Shown here: positions 1 to 8,391 of the stretch, in pieces
How positions within the stretch are numbered: position 1 is the stretch's first letter
Layout: each line of letters starts with the position of its first letter
NCBI RefSeq assembly: GCF_003033925.1
Contig: NZ_CP028365.1
Coordinates: forward strand, 1,798,001-1,862,000
Direction: 5' to 3'
Length of the DNA stretch: 64,000 nt
Source of the DNA: Tannerella serpentiformis
Lineage (GTDB): Bacteria; Bacteroidota; Bacteroidia; Bacteroidales; Tannerellaceae
Program-made: the position numbers and the translations under genes
The notes under the pieces: generated by a model
What the model saw: only the letters and a program-made list of their open reading frames with translations
Database searches by the model: none
Told to the model about the DNA's origin: nothing

Positions 1-159
1 CAAGAACCAGCTCTGATACATGCCCGGCAGATGGCGCACGCTGTCCGCACCGATCGCCCCCCCAGGCACCACATAGCCTCCGCCCGTGCCCTCGGTCGTG
101 TTCGCCTCCATCGCCTCGTCCGGCAGCCTTTCCTCTTCGCGTTCGTCTTCTTCTTTCAT
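1..159 (-). CDS. parC: DNA topoisomerase IV subunit A (ParC-type), N-terminal fragment
   Basis: This is the first 53 codons of a gene that runs off the left edge. The N-terminus is acidic and low in complexity (KEEDEREEERLPDE). It ends in GMYQSWFL, which matches the opening of the catalytic domain in Bacteroidota ParC proteins, usually continuing as DYASYVILERAVP. GyrA of this phylum starts differently, so ParC is preferred. Topoisomerase IV decatenates sister chromosomes together with ParE. The ATG at 159 lies 53 nt downstream of a good -7 box at 213-220. The call rests on a short stretch, so the family is likely rather than certain. Confidence 0.6.
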   Translation of the reverse strand, partial: MKEEDEREEERLPDEAMEANTTEGTGGGYVVPGGAIGADSVRHLPGMYQSWFL

Positions 160-212
160 ATTGATGGGGATTCTATCTGTCTAACCTACGCGCCGTTTCC
201 ATCGGCGGCGGG

Positions 213-220
213 CAAAAGTA
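213..220 (-). promoter_or_regulatory. Bacteroidota -7 promoter box (TACTTTTG) for parC
   Basis: On the minus strand the sequence reads TACTTTTG, an exact match to the Bacteroidota TAnnTTTG box, 53 nt upstream of the parC start. No strong -33 TTTG was identified. Confidence 0.55.
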
Positions 221-303
221 GGCGAATTTGCCCACCCCTTTGGCGCGAAATGGCGGCCATCCGCGTCGGGGCGGAAATACTGCGCAAATCCGTCTGCCGC
301 TCC

Positions 304-471
304 CGGTTTACCCTCGAAAGTCTCCAACGACGCGATGCCCCCAATCCGTAAAACCCTCATCGTGCCGAACGACGCGACGGTCTCAACCCATAAAACTCCC
401 GCCGTGCTGAATGATGTGATGGTCTCAATTCATAAAAGCCCCATTATGCCGAACGAGGGCATGGCCTTGTG
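304..471 (+). repeat. 42-bp tandem repeat, left GC-rich arm (about 4 units)
   Basis: Three clear 42-bp units start at 346, 388 and 430, and a decayed one precedes them. Each contains a TAAAA run near its start followed by a core like TGCCGAACGA. The reverse complement of these units resembles the units at 771-1106, so the two arrays form inverted arms around the AT-rich array between them. No credible coding capacity. Confidence 0.8.
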
Positions 472-477
472 TCTGTT

Positions 478-740
478 GGTTTTTGGCGAGCGACTTTTTA
501 TATCTGTGGAAAATATCTCGATAATAAAATGGTGACCATTTATAAGTAGAGAGATTTTGTTGAGAATAAATCGTCCACTTTTTTATTCCCGATAAAGTCG
601 ATTGCCTATAAAAAAGTCACTCGCTTATTCCTGATAAAGTCTATTGGGTATAAACGGGTGACTTTTTATTTCCGATGGAGACTTGCTCACAATAAAAAAG
701 TCGCTGTTTTATTTCTGAGAGAGTTTGTTCAGTAATAAAA
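478..740. repeat. 42-bp tandem repeat, central AT-rich array (6 units)
   Basis: The AATAAA/TATAAA motif recurs at 523, 565, 607, 649, 691 and 734, which is a spacing of 42, 42, 42, 42 and 43 bp. Units are only moderately similar, so the period is better conserved than the sequence. A 24-bp imperfect inverted repeat brackets the array (478-501 and 735-758, core GGTTTTTGGCGAGCGACTTT on the left). Confidence 0.8.
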
Positions 741-770
741 AGTGACCCGCTAAAAACCGAAGCAACCGAG

Positions 771-1106
771 ACCATGCCCTCGTTCGACATGATGGGGCCT
801 TCATGTACCGAGACCATGCCCTCGTGCGGCATGATGGGGTCTTCATGCACCGAGACCATGCCCTCGTGCGACATGATGGGGCCTTCACACACCCGGACCA
901 TGCCTTCGTGCGACATGATAAACCCTTCACGCACCGAGACCGTGCCTTCGTGCGACATGATGGGGCTTTCACGCACCCGGACCATGCCTTCGCGCGACAT
1001 GATGGGGTCTTCACACACCCGAGCCGTGGCGTCGTTCGGCACGATGAAACCTTCACGAATCCAGCCCGTAGGGTCGTTGGACAGAATGAGGAATTTGCGA
1101 ATCGGC
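771..1106 (-). repeat. 42-bp tandem repeat, right GC-rich arm (8 units)
   Basis: Units begin at 771, 813, 855, 897, 939, 981, 1023 and 1065, exactly 42 bp apart, each opening with a form of ACCATGCCCTCGTGCGACAT. Several units carry the interrupted palindrome CATGCC-N7-GGCATG or a variant. Because 42 is divisible by three, all frames stay open and give spurious ORFs made of 14-residue repeats. The array is inverted relative to 304-471. Confidence 0.9.
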
Positions 1107-1183
1107 GCGGTCGTGTCGCGGGGCATGACAGGGGCGGATGAATTTGAGCGGTATAGCTGCATTCAGGAATTGAAACTGCTGCT

Positions 1184-1191
1184 TACATTTG
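1184..1191 (+). promoter_or_regulatory. -7 promoter box (TACATTTG) for the rseC-rnf operon
   Basis: TACATTTG matches TAnnTTTG and lies 39 nt upstream of the rseC start. It is the only good box between the repeat array and the operon. Confidence 0.5.
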
Positions 1192-1230
1192 CCGCCGTAT
1201 TGCAAACTCGATATAGCAATTGGGTTTATT

Positions 1231-1680
1231 ATGAAGAAATTTATTCAGCATCGTGGTATTGTAAGACATACCGGAGGAGGCCGTATTGTGGTCTGTATCG
1301 AACAGCAAAGCGCGTGCTCTGCGTGCCATGCCCGTTCGGCCTGCCTCGCATCGGACAAAAAGGAGAAACTCATTGAGGTGAAGGGCGAGAGCCGTCAGTT
1401 TGCTCCCGGGGAGGAGGTCATGGTCGTGGCCCAATCCTCGAGCGGCATGCAGGCCGTAGCCCTTGCGTTCGCCGTGCCCTTTGTGCTGGTGGTGGCTGCC
1501 GTATTTATCGGCGCCCGCCTGAGCGGAGGCGACGACGGCATCGGTGGACTCGCGGGGCTGGCCGTCCTGGCCGTCTATTACGCCCTGCTGTACGCCTTTC
1601 GGGAGAAGATCGGGCGACGGTTTTCATTCTCCGTCGCTAAGCTCGAAGCTGGCTCTCAGCTCGACACAGCTGCTTATTAA
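1231..1680 (+). CDS. rseC: SoxR-reducing system protein RseC family
   Basis: A 149-residue membrane protein. The cytoplasmic N-terminus carries the cysteine cluster of the family (CSACHARSAC plus an upstream Cys). Two hydrophobic segments follow near residues 65-85 and 90-112. RseC-type proteins accompany Rnf/Rsx complexes, which in E. coli reduce the iron-sulfur regulator SoxR; in Bacteroidota the partner is unknown and a maturation role for Rnf is equally possible. The ATG at 1231 (KKFIQHRG) is preferred over a start at 1189 because it fits family length and the promoter at 1184. The gene is 23 nt from rnfB and probably co-transcribed with it. Confidence 0.85.
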   Translation: MKKFIQHRGIVRHTGGGRIVVCIEQQSACSACHARSACLASDKKEKLIEVKGESRQFAPGEEVMVVAQSSSGMQAVALAFAVPFVLVVAAVFIGARLSGGDDGIGGLAGLAVLAVYYALLYAFREKIGRRFSFSVAKLEAGSQLDTAAY

Positions 1681-1703
1681 CCGCCAAATCAATCTTACAC
1701 GAA

Positions 1704-2657
1704 ATGTATATAGCGATCATTTTATTAGGAACGGTGGGGGCCATTGCGGCGCTCATCCTATTTGCGGTATCGAAGAAATTCGAGGTGCATGAAGATCCGC
1801 GCATCGGGCAGATACAGGAAGCCCTGCCGGGCGCCAACTGCGGCGGCTGCGGATTCCCGGGCTGCGGCGGCTTTGCCAACGCGTGCTTTAAGGCTGAGGC
1901 GCTCGACGGGCTGTATTGCCCCGTGGGCGGTCAGGACGTGATGAAGAAAGTGGCCGAGATCAAGGGCGTGGCCATGGTGGCTGCGGCACCGAAGATCGCC
2001 GTGGTGCGCTGCAACGGCACCTGCGAGGCGCGTCCGCGGACGAACACCTACGACGGCGCATCGAACTGCACCATCGCCGCCTCACTCTATCGGGGCGAGA
2101 CGGGCTGCTCGTTCGGCTGCTTCGGTCTGGGCGACTGCGTGGACGCCTGCGAGTTCGACGCCATCCACATCAACCCCGTGACACGCATCGCGGAGGTGGT
2201 AGAAGACAAATGCGTAGCCTGCGGGGCGTGCGTTAAGGCCTGCCCGACGAAGATCATCGAGCTGCGTAAGAAGGGGCCGAAGTCGCGTCGCATCTTCGTC
2301 TCCTGCATGAACAAGGACAAGGGCGGCGTGGCGCGTAAAGTCTGCTCGAACGCCTGCATCGGCTGTGCACGCTGCGTCAAGGAGTGCGCCTTCGAGGCCA
2401 TCACGGTGACGAGCAACCTGGCTTACATCGACGACACGAAGTGCCGCCTCTGTCGCAAGTGCGTCGTGGTCTGCCCCACGAAGGCCATCCATGAACTGAA
2501 CTTCCCGCCGCGTAAGGAGCCGAAGCCCGACGCACCGAAGGCCGCTGCTCCAGCCGCACTGTCGCTCGTGGAGGCCGCTCGCGCCAATACCCCGGCGGCT
2601 AAACCCGCTCTGGCTGAAACGGCTGTTGCCACTGCTGAACCAGCCGTGAAAGATTAA
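1704..2657 (+). CDS. rnfB: Rnf complex subunit RnfB (ferredoxin-like)
   Basis: Electron-entry subunit of the ion-pumping ferredoxin:NAD oxidoreductase. Residues 1-25 form a membrane anchor. The 4Fe-4S domain follows (GANCGGCGFPGCGGFA), and then several ferredoxin-type clusters, for example CVACGACVKAC, CIGCARCVKEC and CRLCRKCVVVC. At 317 residues it is much longer than E. coli RsxB (about 190) because of the extra clusters, as in other Bacteroidota. The C-terminal 60 residues are Ala/Pro/Lys-rich and probably disordered. It is the second gene of the rseC-rnfBCDGEA operon. Confidence 0.95.
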   Translation: MYIAIILLGTVGAIAALILFAVSKKFEVHEDPRIGQIQEALPGANCGGCGFPGCGGFANACFKAEALDGLYCPVGGQDVMKKVAEIKGVAMVAAAPKIAVVRCNGTCEARPRTNTYDGASNCTIAASLYRGETGCSFGCFGLGDCVDACEFDAIHINPVTRIAEVVEDKCVACGACVKACPTKIIELRKKGPKSRRIFVSCMNKDKGGVARKVCSNACIGCARCVKECAFEAITVTSNLAYIDDTKCRLCRKCVVVCPTKAIHELNFPPRKEPKPDAPKAAAPAALSLVEAARANTPAAKPALAETAVATAEPAVKD

Positions 2658-2685
2658 CCCACACCCACACAACGACCTGTCTATA

Positions 2686-4014
2686 ATGTACACTTTTAGA
2701 ATAGGGGGCATTCACCCCTCAGGAAACAAGTTATCGGCCGGGCGACCGATCGAGGCGATCGCGCCCACGGCCAAGGTGGTCATACCGCTCGGGCAGCACA
2801 TCGGTGCACCGGCTGAGGCGGTGGTGGCCAAAGGCGACAAGGTGAAGGTCGGGACGCTGATCGGCAAGGCCGCAGGCTTCGTTTCGGCCAACGTACACTC
2901 GTCCGTTTCGGGCACCGTGACCAAGATCGACACCATGCTCGACGCCGCTGGTCTGCCCAAGCCCGCAGTCTACATCAACGTCGAGGGCGACGAATGGGAA
3001 GAGACCATCGACCGCAGCGAGACCCTCGTCCGCGACTGCACGCTGTCCGCCAAAGAGATCATCGGAAAGATCGCTGCCGCCGGCATTGTCGGTATGGGTG
3101 GCGCCACCTTCCCCACGCAAGTCAAGCTCTCGCCTCCCCCGGGCAGCAAGGCCGAGATACTGATCGTTAACGCCGTCGAGTGCGAGCCGTATCTGACGTC
3201 GGACCACTCGCTGATGTTGGCCAAAGGCGAAGAAATCATCGTCGGGGTGAAGATCCTCATGACCGCCATCGACGTTCGCCGCGCCGTGATCGGCATTGAA
3301 AGCAACAAGCCCGACGCCATCAAGCTGATGAAGAAGTTGGCCGCCAAAGAGCAGGGCATCGAGGTGATGCCGCTCAAGATGCGTTACCCGCAAGGGGGCG
3401 AGAAGCAGCTCATCGACGCCGTGATTCGCCGTCAGGTGAAGAGCGGCGCACTGCCCATCTCGGTCGGCGCCGTGGTGCAAAACGTGGGCACCGTCTTCGC
3501 CGTCTACGAGGCCGTGCAGAAGAATAAGCCGCTCATCGAGCGCGTCATCACCGTCACGGGCAAGAGCGTTGTGAAGCCATCGAACTTTATCGCCCGCATC
3601 GGTACGCCGATCAGCACCCTGATCGAAGCCGCTGGCGGCATCCCCGAAGACACGGGTAAGATCATCGGTGGAGGCCCCATGATGGGTCGCACGATGATCA
3701 CGGACGATGTGCCGATGATGAAGGGTAGCTCTGGCATCCTGCTCATCCCACGCGCCGAGGCCATGCGCAAACCCATGCGTGACTGCATCCGTTGCGCCAA
3801 GTGTGTCGACGTCTGCCCGATGGGCTTGGAGCCCTATCTGCTGATGAACCTGGCCGTCCATAAGACGTGGGACGAGGCCGAAGAACATTACATCGTCGAC
3901 TGCATCGAGTGCGGCTCCTGCAGCTACACCTGCCCCTCGTATCGCCCGCTGCTGGACTATATCCGCATGGGCAAGGGCACGGTGATGGGCATCATCCGCT
4001 CGCGGAAGAAGTAA
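2686..4014 (+). CDS. rnfC: Rnf complex subunit RnfC (NADH/FMN-binding)
   Basis: Peripheral subunit that exchanges electrons with NAD(H) through FMN and iron-sulfur clusters. The 442-residue protein begins with the RnfC barrel-sandwich domain (GGIHPSGNK) and contains the nucleotide/FMN region VNAVECEPYLTSDH. Two C-terminal 4Fe-4S motifs are visible, CIRCAKCVDVCP and CIECGSCSYTCP. Length matches the compact Bacteroidota and Clostridium forms without the long repeat tail of E. coli RsxC. It lies 28 nt after rnfB. Confidence 0.95.
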   Translation: MYTFRIGGIHPSGNKLSAGRPIEAIAPTAKVVIPLGQHIGAPAEAVVAKGDKVKVGTLIGKAAGFVSANVHSSVSGTVTKIDTMLDAAGLPKPAVYINVEGDEWEETIDRSETLVRDCTLSAKEIIGKIAAAGIVGMGGATFPTQVKLSPPPGSKAEILIVNAVECEPYLTSDHSLMLAKGEEIIVGVKILMTAIDVRRAVIGIESNKPDAIKLMKKLAAKEQGIEVMPLKMRYPQGGEKQLIDAVIRRQVKSGALPISVGAVVQNVGTVFAVYEAVQKNKPLIERVITVTGKSVVKPSNFIARIGTPISTLIEAAGGIPEDTGKIIGGGPMMGRTMITDDVPMMKGSSGILLIPRAEAMRKPMRDCIRCAKCVDVCPMGLEPYLLMNLAVHKTWDEAEEHYIVDCIECGSCSYTCPSYRPLLDYIRMGKGTVMGIIRSRKK

Positions 4015-4072
4015 CCCCCCGAGAGACGAACAGACTTAGTTTTAATGTATGAACAGACAATAACCGGATAAC

Positions 4073-5029
4073 ATGGACTCCAAACTGATCATCTCTCCGT
4101 CGCCACACATTCATGGGGGCGATTCGATAAGCAAAAACATGTACGGCGTGCTTATCGCACTGGTGCCGGCCTTCCTCGTGTCGCTTTACTGCTTCGGGTT
4201 GGGCGCACTCGTCGTGACGCTCGTATCCGTCGCCTCGTGCGTCATCTTCGAGTATCTCATTCAGAAGTACCTCTTCAAGCGCGAGCCCACCATTGCCGAC
4301 GGCTCGGCCATCCTCACGGGCGTCTTGCTGGCGTTCAACCTGCCGTCCAACCTGCCCGCGTGGATCGTCATCCTGGGCGCACTCTTTGCCATCGGCGTCG
4401 GCAAGATGTCGTTCGGCGGATTGGGCAACAACATCTTCAACCCCGCGCTCGTGGGGCGTGTCTTCCTGCTCATCTCCTTCCCAGCACAGATGACGACGTG
4501 GCCCGTGGCCGGCGTCTTCCCCCTGACTTACACCGACGCGCAGACCGGTGCCACGACGCTCTCGTTGATCCATTTCACGAAAGACATTGCCGGCTTCGGC
4601 CCGTCAGCCATCGGACTGACCGGCGGTAGCCTCGGTGAGATGAGTGAGGTGGCGCTGCTCCTGGGCTTTGCCTACCTGCTCTATCGGCGTATCATCACGT
4701 GGCACATCCCCGTGGCCATCATCGGCACCGTGGCTGTGTTCACCACCATCATGTACCTCTTCAACCCGACCGAAGTCAACAACCCGCTGATCCATCTCAC
4801 CTCCGGCGGACTCATGCTCGGCGCCGTCTTCATGGCCACCGACTATGTGACCTCGCCCATGACCAAGCGCGGCTCGCTGATCTATGGCGCGGGCATCGGC
4901 CTCCTGACCGTGCTCATCCGCATCTTCGGATCCTACCCCGAGGGCATGTCCTTCTCCATTCTGATCTGGAACGGCCTCACGCCGCTGATCAACACCTACA
5001 TCAAACCCAAACATTTCGGAGGCAGATAA
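4073..5029 (+). CDS. rnfD: Rnf complex subunit RnfD (membrane flavoprotein)
   Basis: A 318-residue integral membrane subunit with about nine to ten hydrophobic segments. The TGAT motif at residues 158-161 corresponds to the SGAT-type site where FMN is covalently bound to Thr (here T161). RnfD is part of the ion-translocating core. The gene follows rnfC by 58 nt and ends 3 nt before rnfG, which points to coupled expression. Confidence 0.95.
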   Translation: MDSKLIISPSPHIHGGDSISKNMYGVLIALVPAFLVSLYCFGLGALVVTLVSVASCVIFEYLIQKYLFKREPTIADGSAILTGVLLAFNLPSNLPAWIVILGALFAIGVGKMSFGGLGNNIFNPALVGRVFLLISFPAQMTTWPVAGVFPLTYTDAQTGATTLSLIHFTKDIAGFGPSAIGLTGGSLGEMSEVALLLGFAYLLYRRIITWHIPVAIIGTVAVFTTIMYLFNPTEVNNPLIHLTSGGLMLGAVFMATDYVTSPMTKRGSLIYGAGIGLLTVLIRIFGSYPEGMSFSILIWNGLTPLINTYIKPKHFGGR

Positions 5030-5032
5030 ACG

Positions 5033-5701
5033 ATGGAAAAAATCAAATCCACATTCATCACCATTCTGGCGTCGCTCACGTGCTTCTGCCTCATCGCAGG
5101 CACCGCGCTGGCCGTAGCCAACAAGCTGACCGAGGATAAAATCGCCGCCGCCAAAGCAGCCGCCCTGCAAGAAGCCATTAAGAAGGTGGCGCCCGAGTTC
5201 GACAACGACCCCTCGGCCGAACAATACAGGGCCGCCACAGCCGACGGCGATTCGCTCACCATCTATCCCGCCAAGAAGGGCGGCAAGCTGGTCGGTGCCG
5301 CCGTAGAGACGAACACCAAGAAGGGCTTCGGCGGCGAGATCCGCATCATGGTCGGCTTCGACGCGGACCAGAAGATCGTCAACTACTCCGTGCTCGAGCA
5401 CAACGAGACCCCCGGCCTCGGATCGAAGATGGAGGAGTGGTTCCGCACGGATAAAGGCAAGCAGAGCGTCCTCGGACGCGACATGAAGGGCGGCGCGCTG
5501 AAAGTCTCGAAAGACGGCGGCGAAGTAGACGCCATCACGGCCGCCACCATCTCCTCACGCGCCTTCCTCGACGCCATCAACCGCGCCTATGCCGCCTACG
5601 CACAAGGTGCTAGCAAGGGCGACGCCAAAGCCGACGGTGCCTCTGGCGCCACCCAACAAACGGCTGCCGATTCGACCGCCTCAACGTCTCACAGCAAATA
5701 A
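5033..5701 (+). CDS. rnfG: Rnf complex subunit RnfG (covalent FMN)
   Basis: A 222-residue subunit with one N-terminal membrane helix (about residues 8-29) and an FMN-binding domain exposed outside the membrane. The attachment motif is ITAATISS at 168-175, where T172 is the expected flavinylation site. The last 30 residues are rich in Ala, Ser and Thr and are probably flexible. Position between rnfD and rnfE gives the usual order D-G-E-A. Confidence 0.95.
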   Translation: MEKIKSTFITILASLTCFCLIAGTALAVANKLTEDKIAAAKAAALQEAIKKVAPEFDNDPSAEQYRAATADGDSLTIYPAKKGGKLVGAAVETNTKKGFGGEIRIMVGFDADQKIVNYSVLEHNETPGLGSKMEEWFRTDKGKQSVLGRDMKGGALKVSKDGGEVDAITAATISSRAFLDAINRAYAAYAQGASKGDAKADGASGATQQTAADSTASTSHSK

Positions 5702-5712
5702 CCCCCCGGACT

Positions 5713-6294
5713 ATGAACTACCTCAAAGTCATCAAGAATGGGATGATCACCGAGAATCCCACCTTCGCCCTCCTCCTGGGCATGTGCCCCACGCTGGCCA
5801 CCACCTCCTCGGCCATCAACGGCATGAGCATGGGCCTGGCCACCGCCTTCGTGCTCATCTGTTCCAACGCCGCCATCTCGGCCATCAAGAAGCTCGTGCC
5901 TGACGAGGTGCGCATCCCCGTCTACGTCGTCGTTATCGCCTCCTTCGTGACCATCCTCCAGATGTGCATGCAGGCCTACATGCCAGAACTCTACAAGAGC
6001 CTCGGTCTCTTCATCCCGCTGATCGTGGTGAACTGCATCGTGCTCGGTCGCGCCGAAGCCTTCGCCTCGAAAAACGGCGTCGTAGCCTCTGCTTGCGACG
6101 GCATCGGTATTGGCGTCGGCTTCACCCTCGCCCTCACCCTGCTCGGCACCTGCCGCGAGCTCCTCGGCACCGGCCGCGCCTTCTCGCTCACCCTCTTCCC
6201 CGAGCACTACGGCGCCCTGCTCTTCGTCCTTGCCCCCGGCGCCTTCATCGCCCTGGGCTACCTTATCGCCATCGTCAATAAACTGAAGAAATAA
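5713..6294 (+). CDS. rnfE: Rnf complex subunit RnfE
   Basis: A 193-residue, six-helix membrane protein. RnfE and RnfA are homologous, have opposite topology and form the ion channel core. Recognisable family stretches are NPTFALLLGMCPTLATT at the N-terminus and LGTCRELLGTGR near residue 145. It sits 12 nt after rnfG and 13 nt before rnfA. Confidence 0.95.
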   Translation: MNYLKVIKNGMITENPTFALLLGMCPTLATTSSAINGMSMGLATAFVLICSNAAISAIKKLVPDEVRIPVYVVVIASFVTILQMCMQAYMPELYKSLGLFIPLIVVNCIVLGRAEAFASKNGVVASACDGIGIGVGFTLALTLLGTCRELLGTGRAFSLTLFPEHYGALLFVLAPGAFIALGYLIAIVNKLKK

Positions 6295-6306
6295 CCCCCC
6301 GCCCTT

Positions 6307-6879
6307 ATGGAATACATCATCATTTTCATCGCCGCCGTCTTTGTCAACAACATCGTCCTGTCGCAATTCCTCGGCATCTGCCCCTTCCTGGGCGTGTCGA
6401 AAAAGATCGACACAGCGATGGGCATGGGCATGGCCGTGACGTTCGTCCTCACCATCTCCACGATCGTCACCTTCTTGATCCAGAAATACATCCTCGACGC
6501 CTTCGGGTTGGCCTACCTACAGACCATCGTCTTCATCCTCATCATCGCCGCCTTGGTGCAGATGGTGGAGATCATCCTCAAGAAAGTCTCCCCCGCGCTC
6601 TACCAAGCCCTCGGCGTCTTCCTACCGCTGATCACGACCAACTGCGCCATCCTTGGCGTCGCCATCCTCGTTATTCAGAAGGATTACAACCTGCCGCAGT
6701 CCATCGTCTTCGCCTTTTCGACAGCCATCGGTTTCGCGCTTTCGCTCATCATCTTCGCCGGCATCCGCGAGCAGCTCTCGCGCCTGAACGTCCCCGCGGC
6801 GATGAAAGGCATCCCCATCGCGCTCCTCACCGCCGGCCTGCTGGCCATGGCCTTCATGGGCTTCTCCGGCATCGTGTGA
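6307..6879 (+). CDS. rnfA: Rnf complex subunit RnfA
   Basis: A 190-residue membrane protein with six hydrophobic helices. It carries the family signatures VNNIVLSQFLGICPFLGV (residues 14-31) and LGVFLPLITTNCAILGVA. With RnfE it forms the core that moves Na+ or H+ across the membrane as ferredoxin reduces NAD. It is the last gene of the operon; the next gene starts 55 nt later and may be read through. Confidence 0.95.
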   Translation: MEYIIIFIAAVFVNNIVLSQFLGICPFLGVSKKIDTAMGMGMAVTFVLTISTIVTFLIQKYILDAFGLAYLQTIVFILIIAALVQMVEIILKKVSPALYQALGVFLPLITTNCAILGVAILVIQKDYNLPQSIVFAFSTAIGFALSLIIFAGIREQLSRLNVPAAMKGIPIALLTAGLLAMAFMGFSGIV

Positions 6880-6934
6880 CGCGATTGCGATGCAAATAGG
6901 CATAGACATAGAATAGAAAGGAGTAAAAGAAGAA

Positions 6935-7780
6935 ATGGAAACCATCACATTGAATAATGGAGTAAAGATGCCGCAGCTGGGCTACGGCGTGTATCAGGTG
7001 GAACCGGCCGAAGCCGAACGCTGCGTGAGCGACGCCCTCAGCGTGGGCTACCGCATGGTGGATACGGCGCAGGCCTACCGTAACGAGGAGGGTGTGGGCG
7101 CGGCCGTCAAGAAGAGCGGCCTCAAGCGCGACGAGGTCTTTATCGTCAGCAAAGTGTGGATCAGCAACTATGGCTACGAGCGTGCCCGAGCCAGCATCGA
7201 TGACAGTCTGAAGTGCTTACAAACGGATTACATCGACCTCATGCTGCTTCACCAGCCCTTCTGCGACTATTATGGCGCTTACCGCGCCCTCGAGGAGGCC
7301 TATCACGCGGGCAAGCTGCGCGCCATAGGCGTGAGCAATTTCCAGCCGAACCACTTCATCGACCTCGCCAGCAACGTGGAGGTAGTGCCGGCCGTAAATC
7401 AAGTGGAGACACACGTCTTCTATCAGCAGATCCGCGCCAAGAAGTACATGGACGAGTTCGACACCAAGATCATGTCATGGGGCCCACTGGCTGAGGGACG
7501 CAATGGCCTCTTCACCAACCCCACGTTGGCAGAGATCGGCCAGGCGCACGGCCGGAGCGTGGTACAAGTCGCCCTGCGTTACCTCACACAGCGCGGCGTA
7601 ATCATCATTCCCAAATCTGTGCGCCGCGAACGCATGGCGGAGAACTTCCAGATCTACGACTTTAAGCTCACGCCAGACGAGATGGCACGCATCGAACGGC
7701 TCGACACCGCTCACAGTCTCTTCTTCGATCACAACGACCCGGAGACCGTGAAGATGTTCATGGGCTGGCGTAGCCTATAG
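6935..7780 (+). CDS. Aldo/keto reductase
   Basis: A 281-residue TIM-barrel NADPH-dependent oxidoreductase. The full catalytic tetrad is present: D43 and Y48 in MVDTAQAYRNEEG, K73 in VSKVWISNYG and H106 in LLHQPF. The cofactor region IPKSVRRERMAENFQIYDF is typical of the 2,5-diketogluconate reductase-like branch. The substrate cannot be read from sequence. The gene follows rnfA on the same strand and ends before a strong terminator at 7918. Confidence 0.9.
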   Translation: METITLNNGVKMPQLGYGVYQVEPAEAERCVSDALSVGYRMVDTAQAYRNEEGVGAAVKKSGLKRDEVFIVSKVWISNYGYERARASIDDSLKCLQTDYIDLMLLHQPFCDYYGAYRALEEAYHAGKLRAIGVSNFQPNHFIDLASNVEVVPAVNQVETHVFYQQIRAKKYMDEFDTKIMSWGPLAEGRNGLFTNPTLAEIGQAHGRSVVQVALRYLTQRGVIIIPKSVRRERMAENFQIYDFKLTPDEMARIERLDTAHSLFFDHNDPETVKMFMGWRSL

Positions 7781-7917
7781 TGAGAAGCTGTTTGGATACG
7801 TGTAGCAAGCAATAGGAGCTCATACCGTATCCTGACCGATAGCCTGGGGACGGGTTCCCCGAAAGATTCTCCGGCCGTCGTGTGACGCTCCGTCATTTCC
7901 AGGGGTTGCGCGTCAAG

Positions 7918-7955
7918 AAAAAGGCACCTCCACCGTGTGTGGGGGTGCCTTTTTT
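7918..7955 (+). terminator. Intrinsic terminator after the aldo/keto reductase
   Basis: An 11-bp stem (GGCACCTCCAC with GTGGGGGTGCC, one G-U pair) is flanked by five A upstream and a run of T downstream, so it could work in both directions. It lies about 140 nt after the stop codon. Confidence 0.85.
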
Positions 7956-7980
7956 ACGTGCGGGCGTATTCTCCCGCGCA

Positions 7981-8385
7981 GTTTCAGCGCAGAATCGGTG
8001 TTTCTGAAGCATTCCCGAACGGTTTCAGCATAGAGTCGGTGTTTCTGGAGCATTCCCGCGTGGTATCAGTGTAGAATCGGTGTTTCTGGAGCATTCCCGA
8101 ACGGTTTCAGCATAGAGTCGGTGTTTCTGGAGCATTCCCGAACGGTTTCGGTACAGAATCGGTGTTTCTGAAGCATTCCCGCGCGGTTTCAGCGTAGAAT
8201 CGGTGTTTCTGAATCATTCCCGAACGGTTTCAGCGTAGAATCGGTGTTTCTGGAGCATTTCCGAACGGTATCAGCGTAGAATCGGTGTTTCTGGAGCATT
8301 TCCGAACGGTATCAGCGTAGAATCGGTGTTTCTGAATCATTCCCGAACGGTTTCGGTACAGAATCAGGGTGGGTTTCTGGAGTAT
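7981..8385 (-). repeat. 41-bp tandem repeat array (10 units), AGAATC/GTTTCT family
   Basis: Ten units carry the near-palindromic core AGAATCGGTGTTTCT at 7991 and then every 41 bp to 8360. The rest of the unit is TGGAGCATTCCCGAACGGT. The array fills the gap between two convergent genes and ends 7 nt before the miaA stop codon. Its reverse complement is the repeat family found at 52299-52620, 44 kb away. Confidence 0.9.
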
Positions 8386-8391
8386 TAGATG

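Noticed and set aside
641-1376. Several open frames of 14-residue repeats on both strands
   Set aside because: A 42-bp unit keeps every frame open. Residue content is dictated by the repeat, and there is no support on either strand.
7790-7917. Possible structured RNA between the aldo/keto reductase stop and its terminator
   Set aside because: GGGGACGGGTTCCCC can fold, but no known RNA family pattern could be matched. It is probably just the 3' untranslated region.
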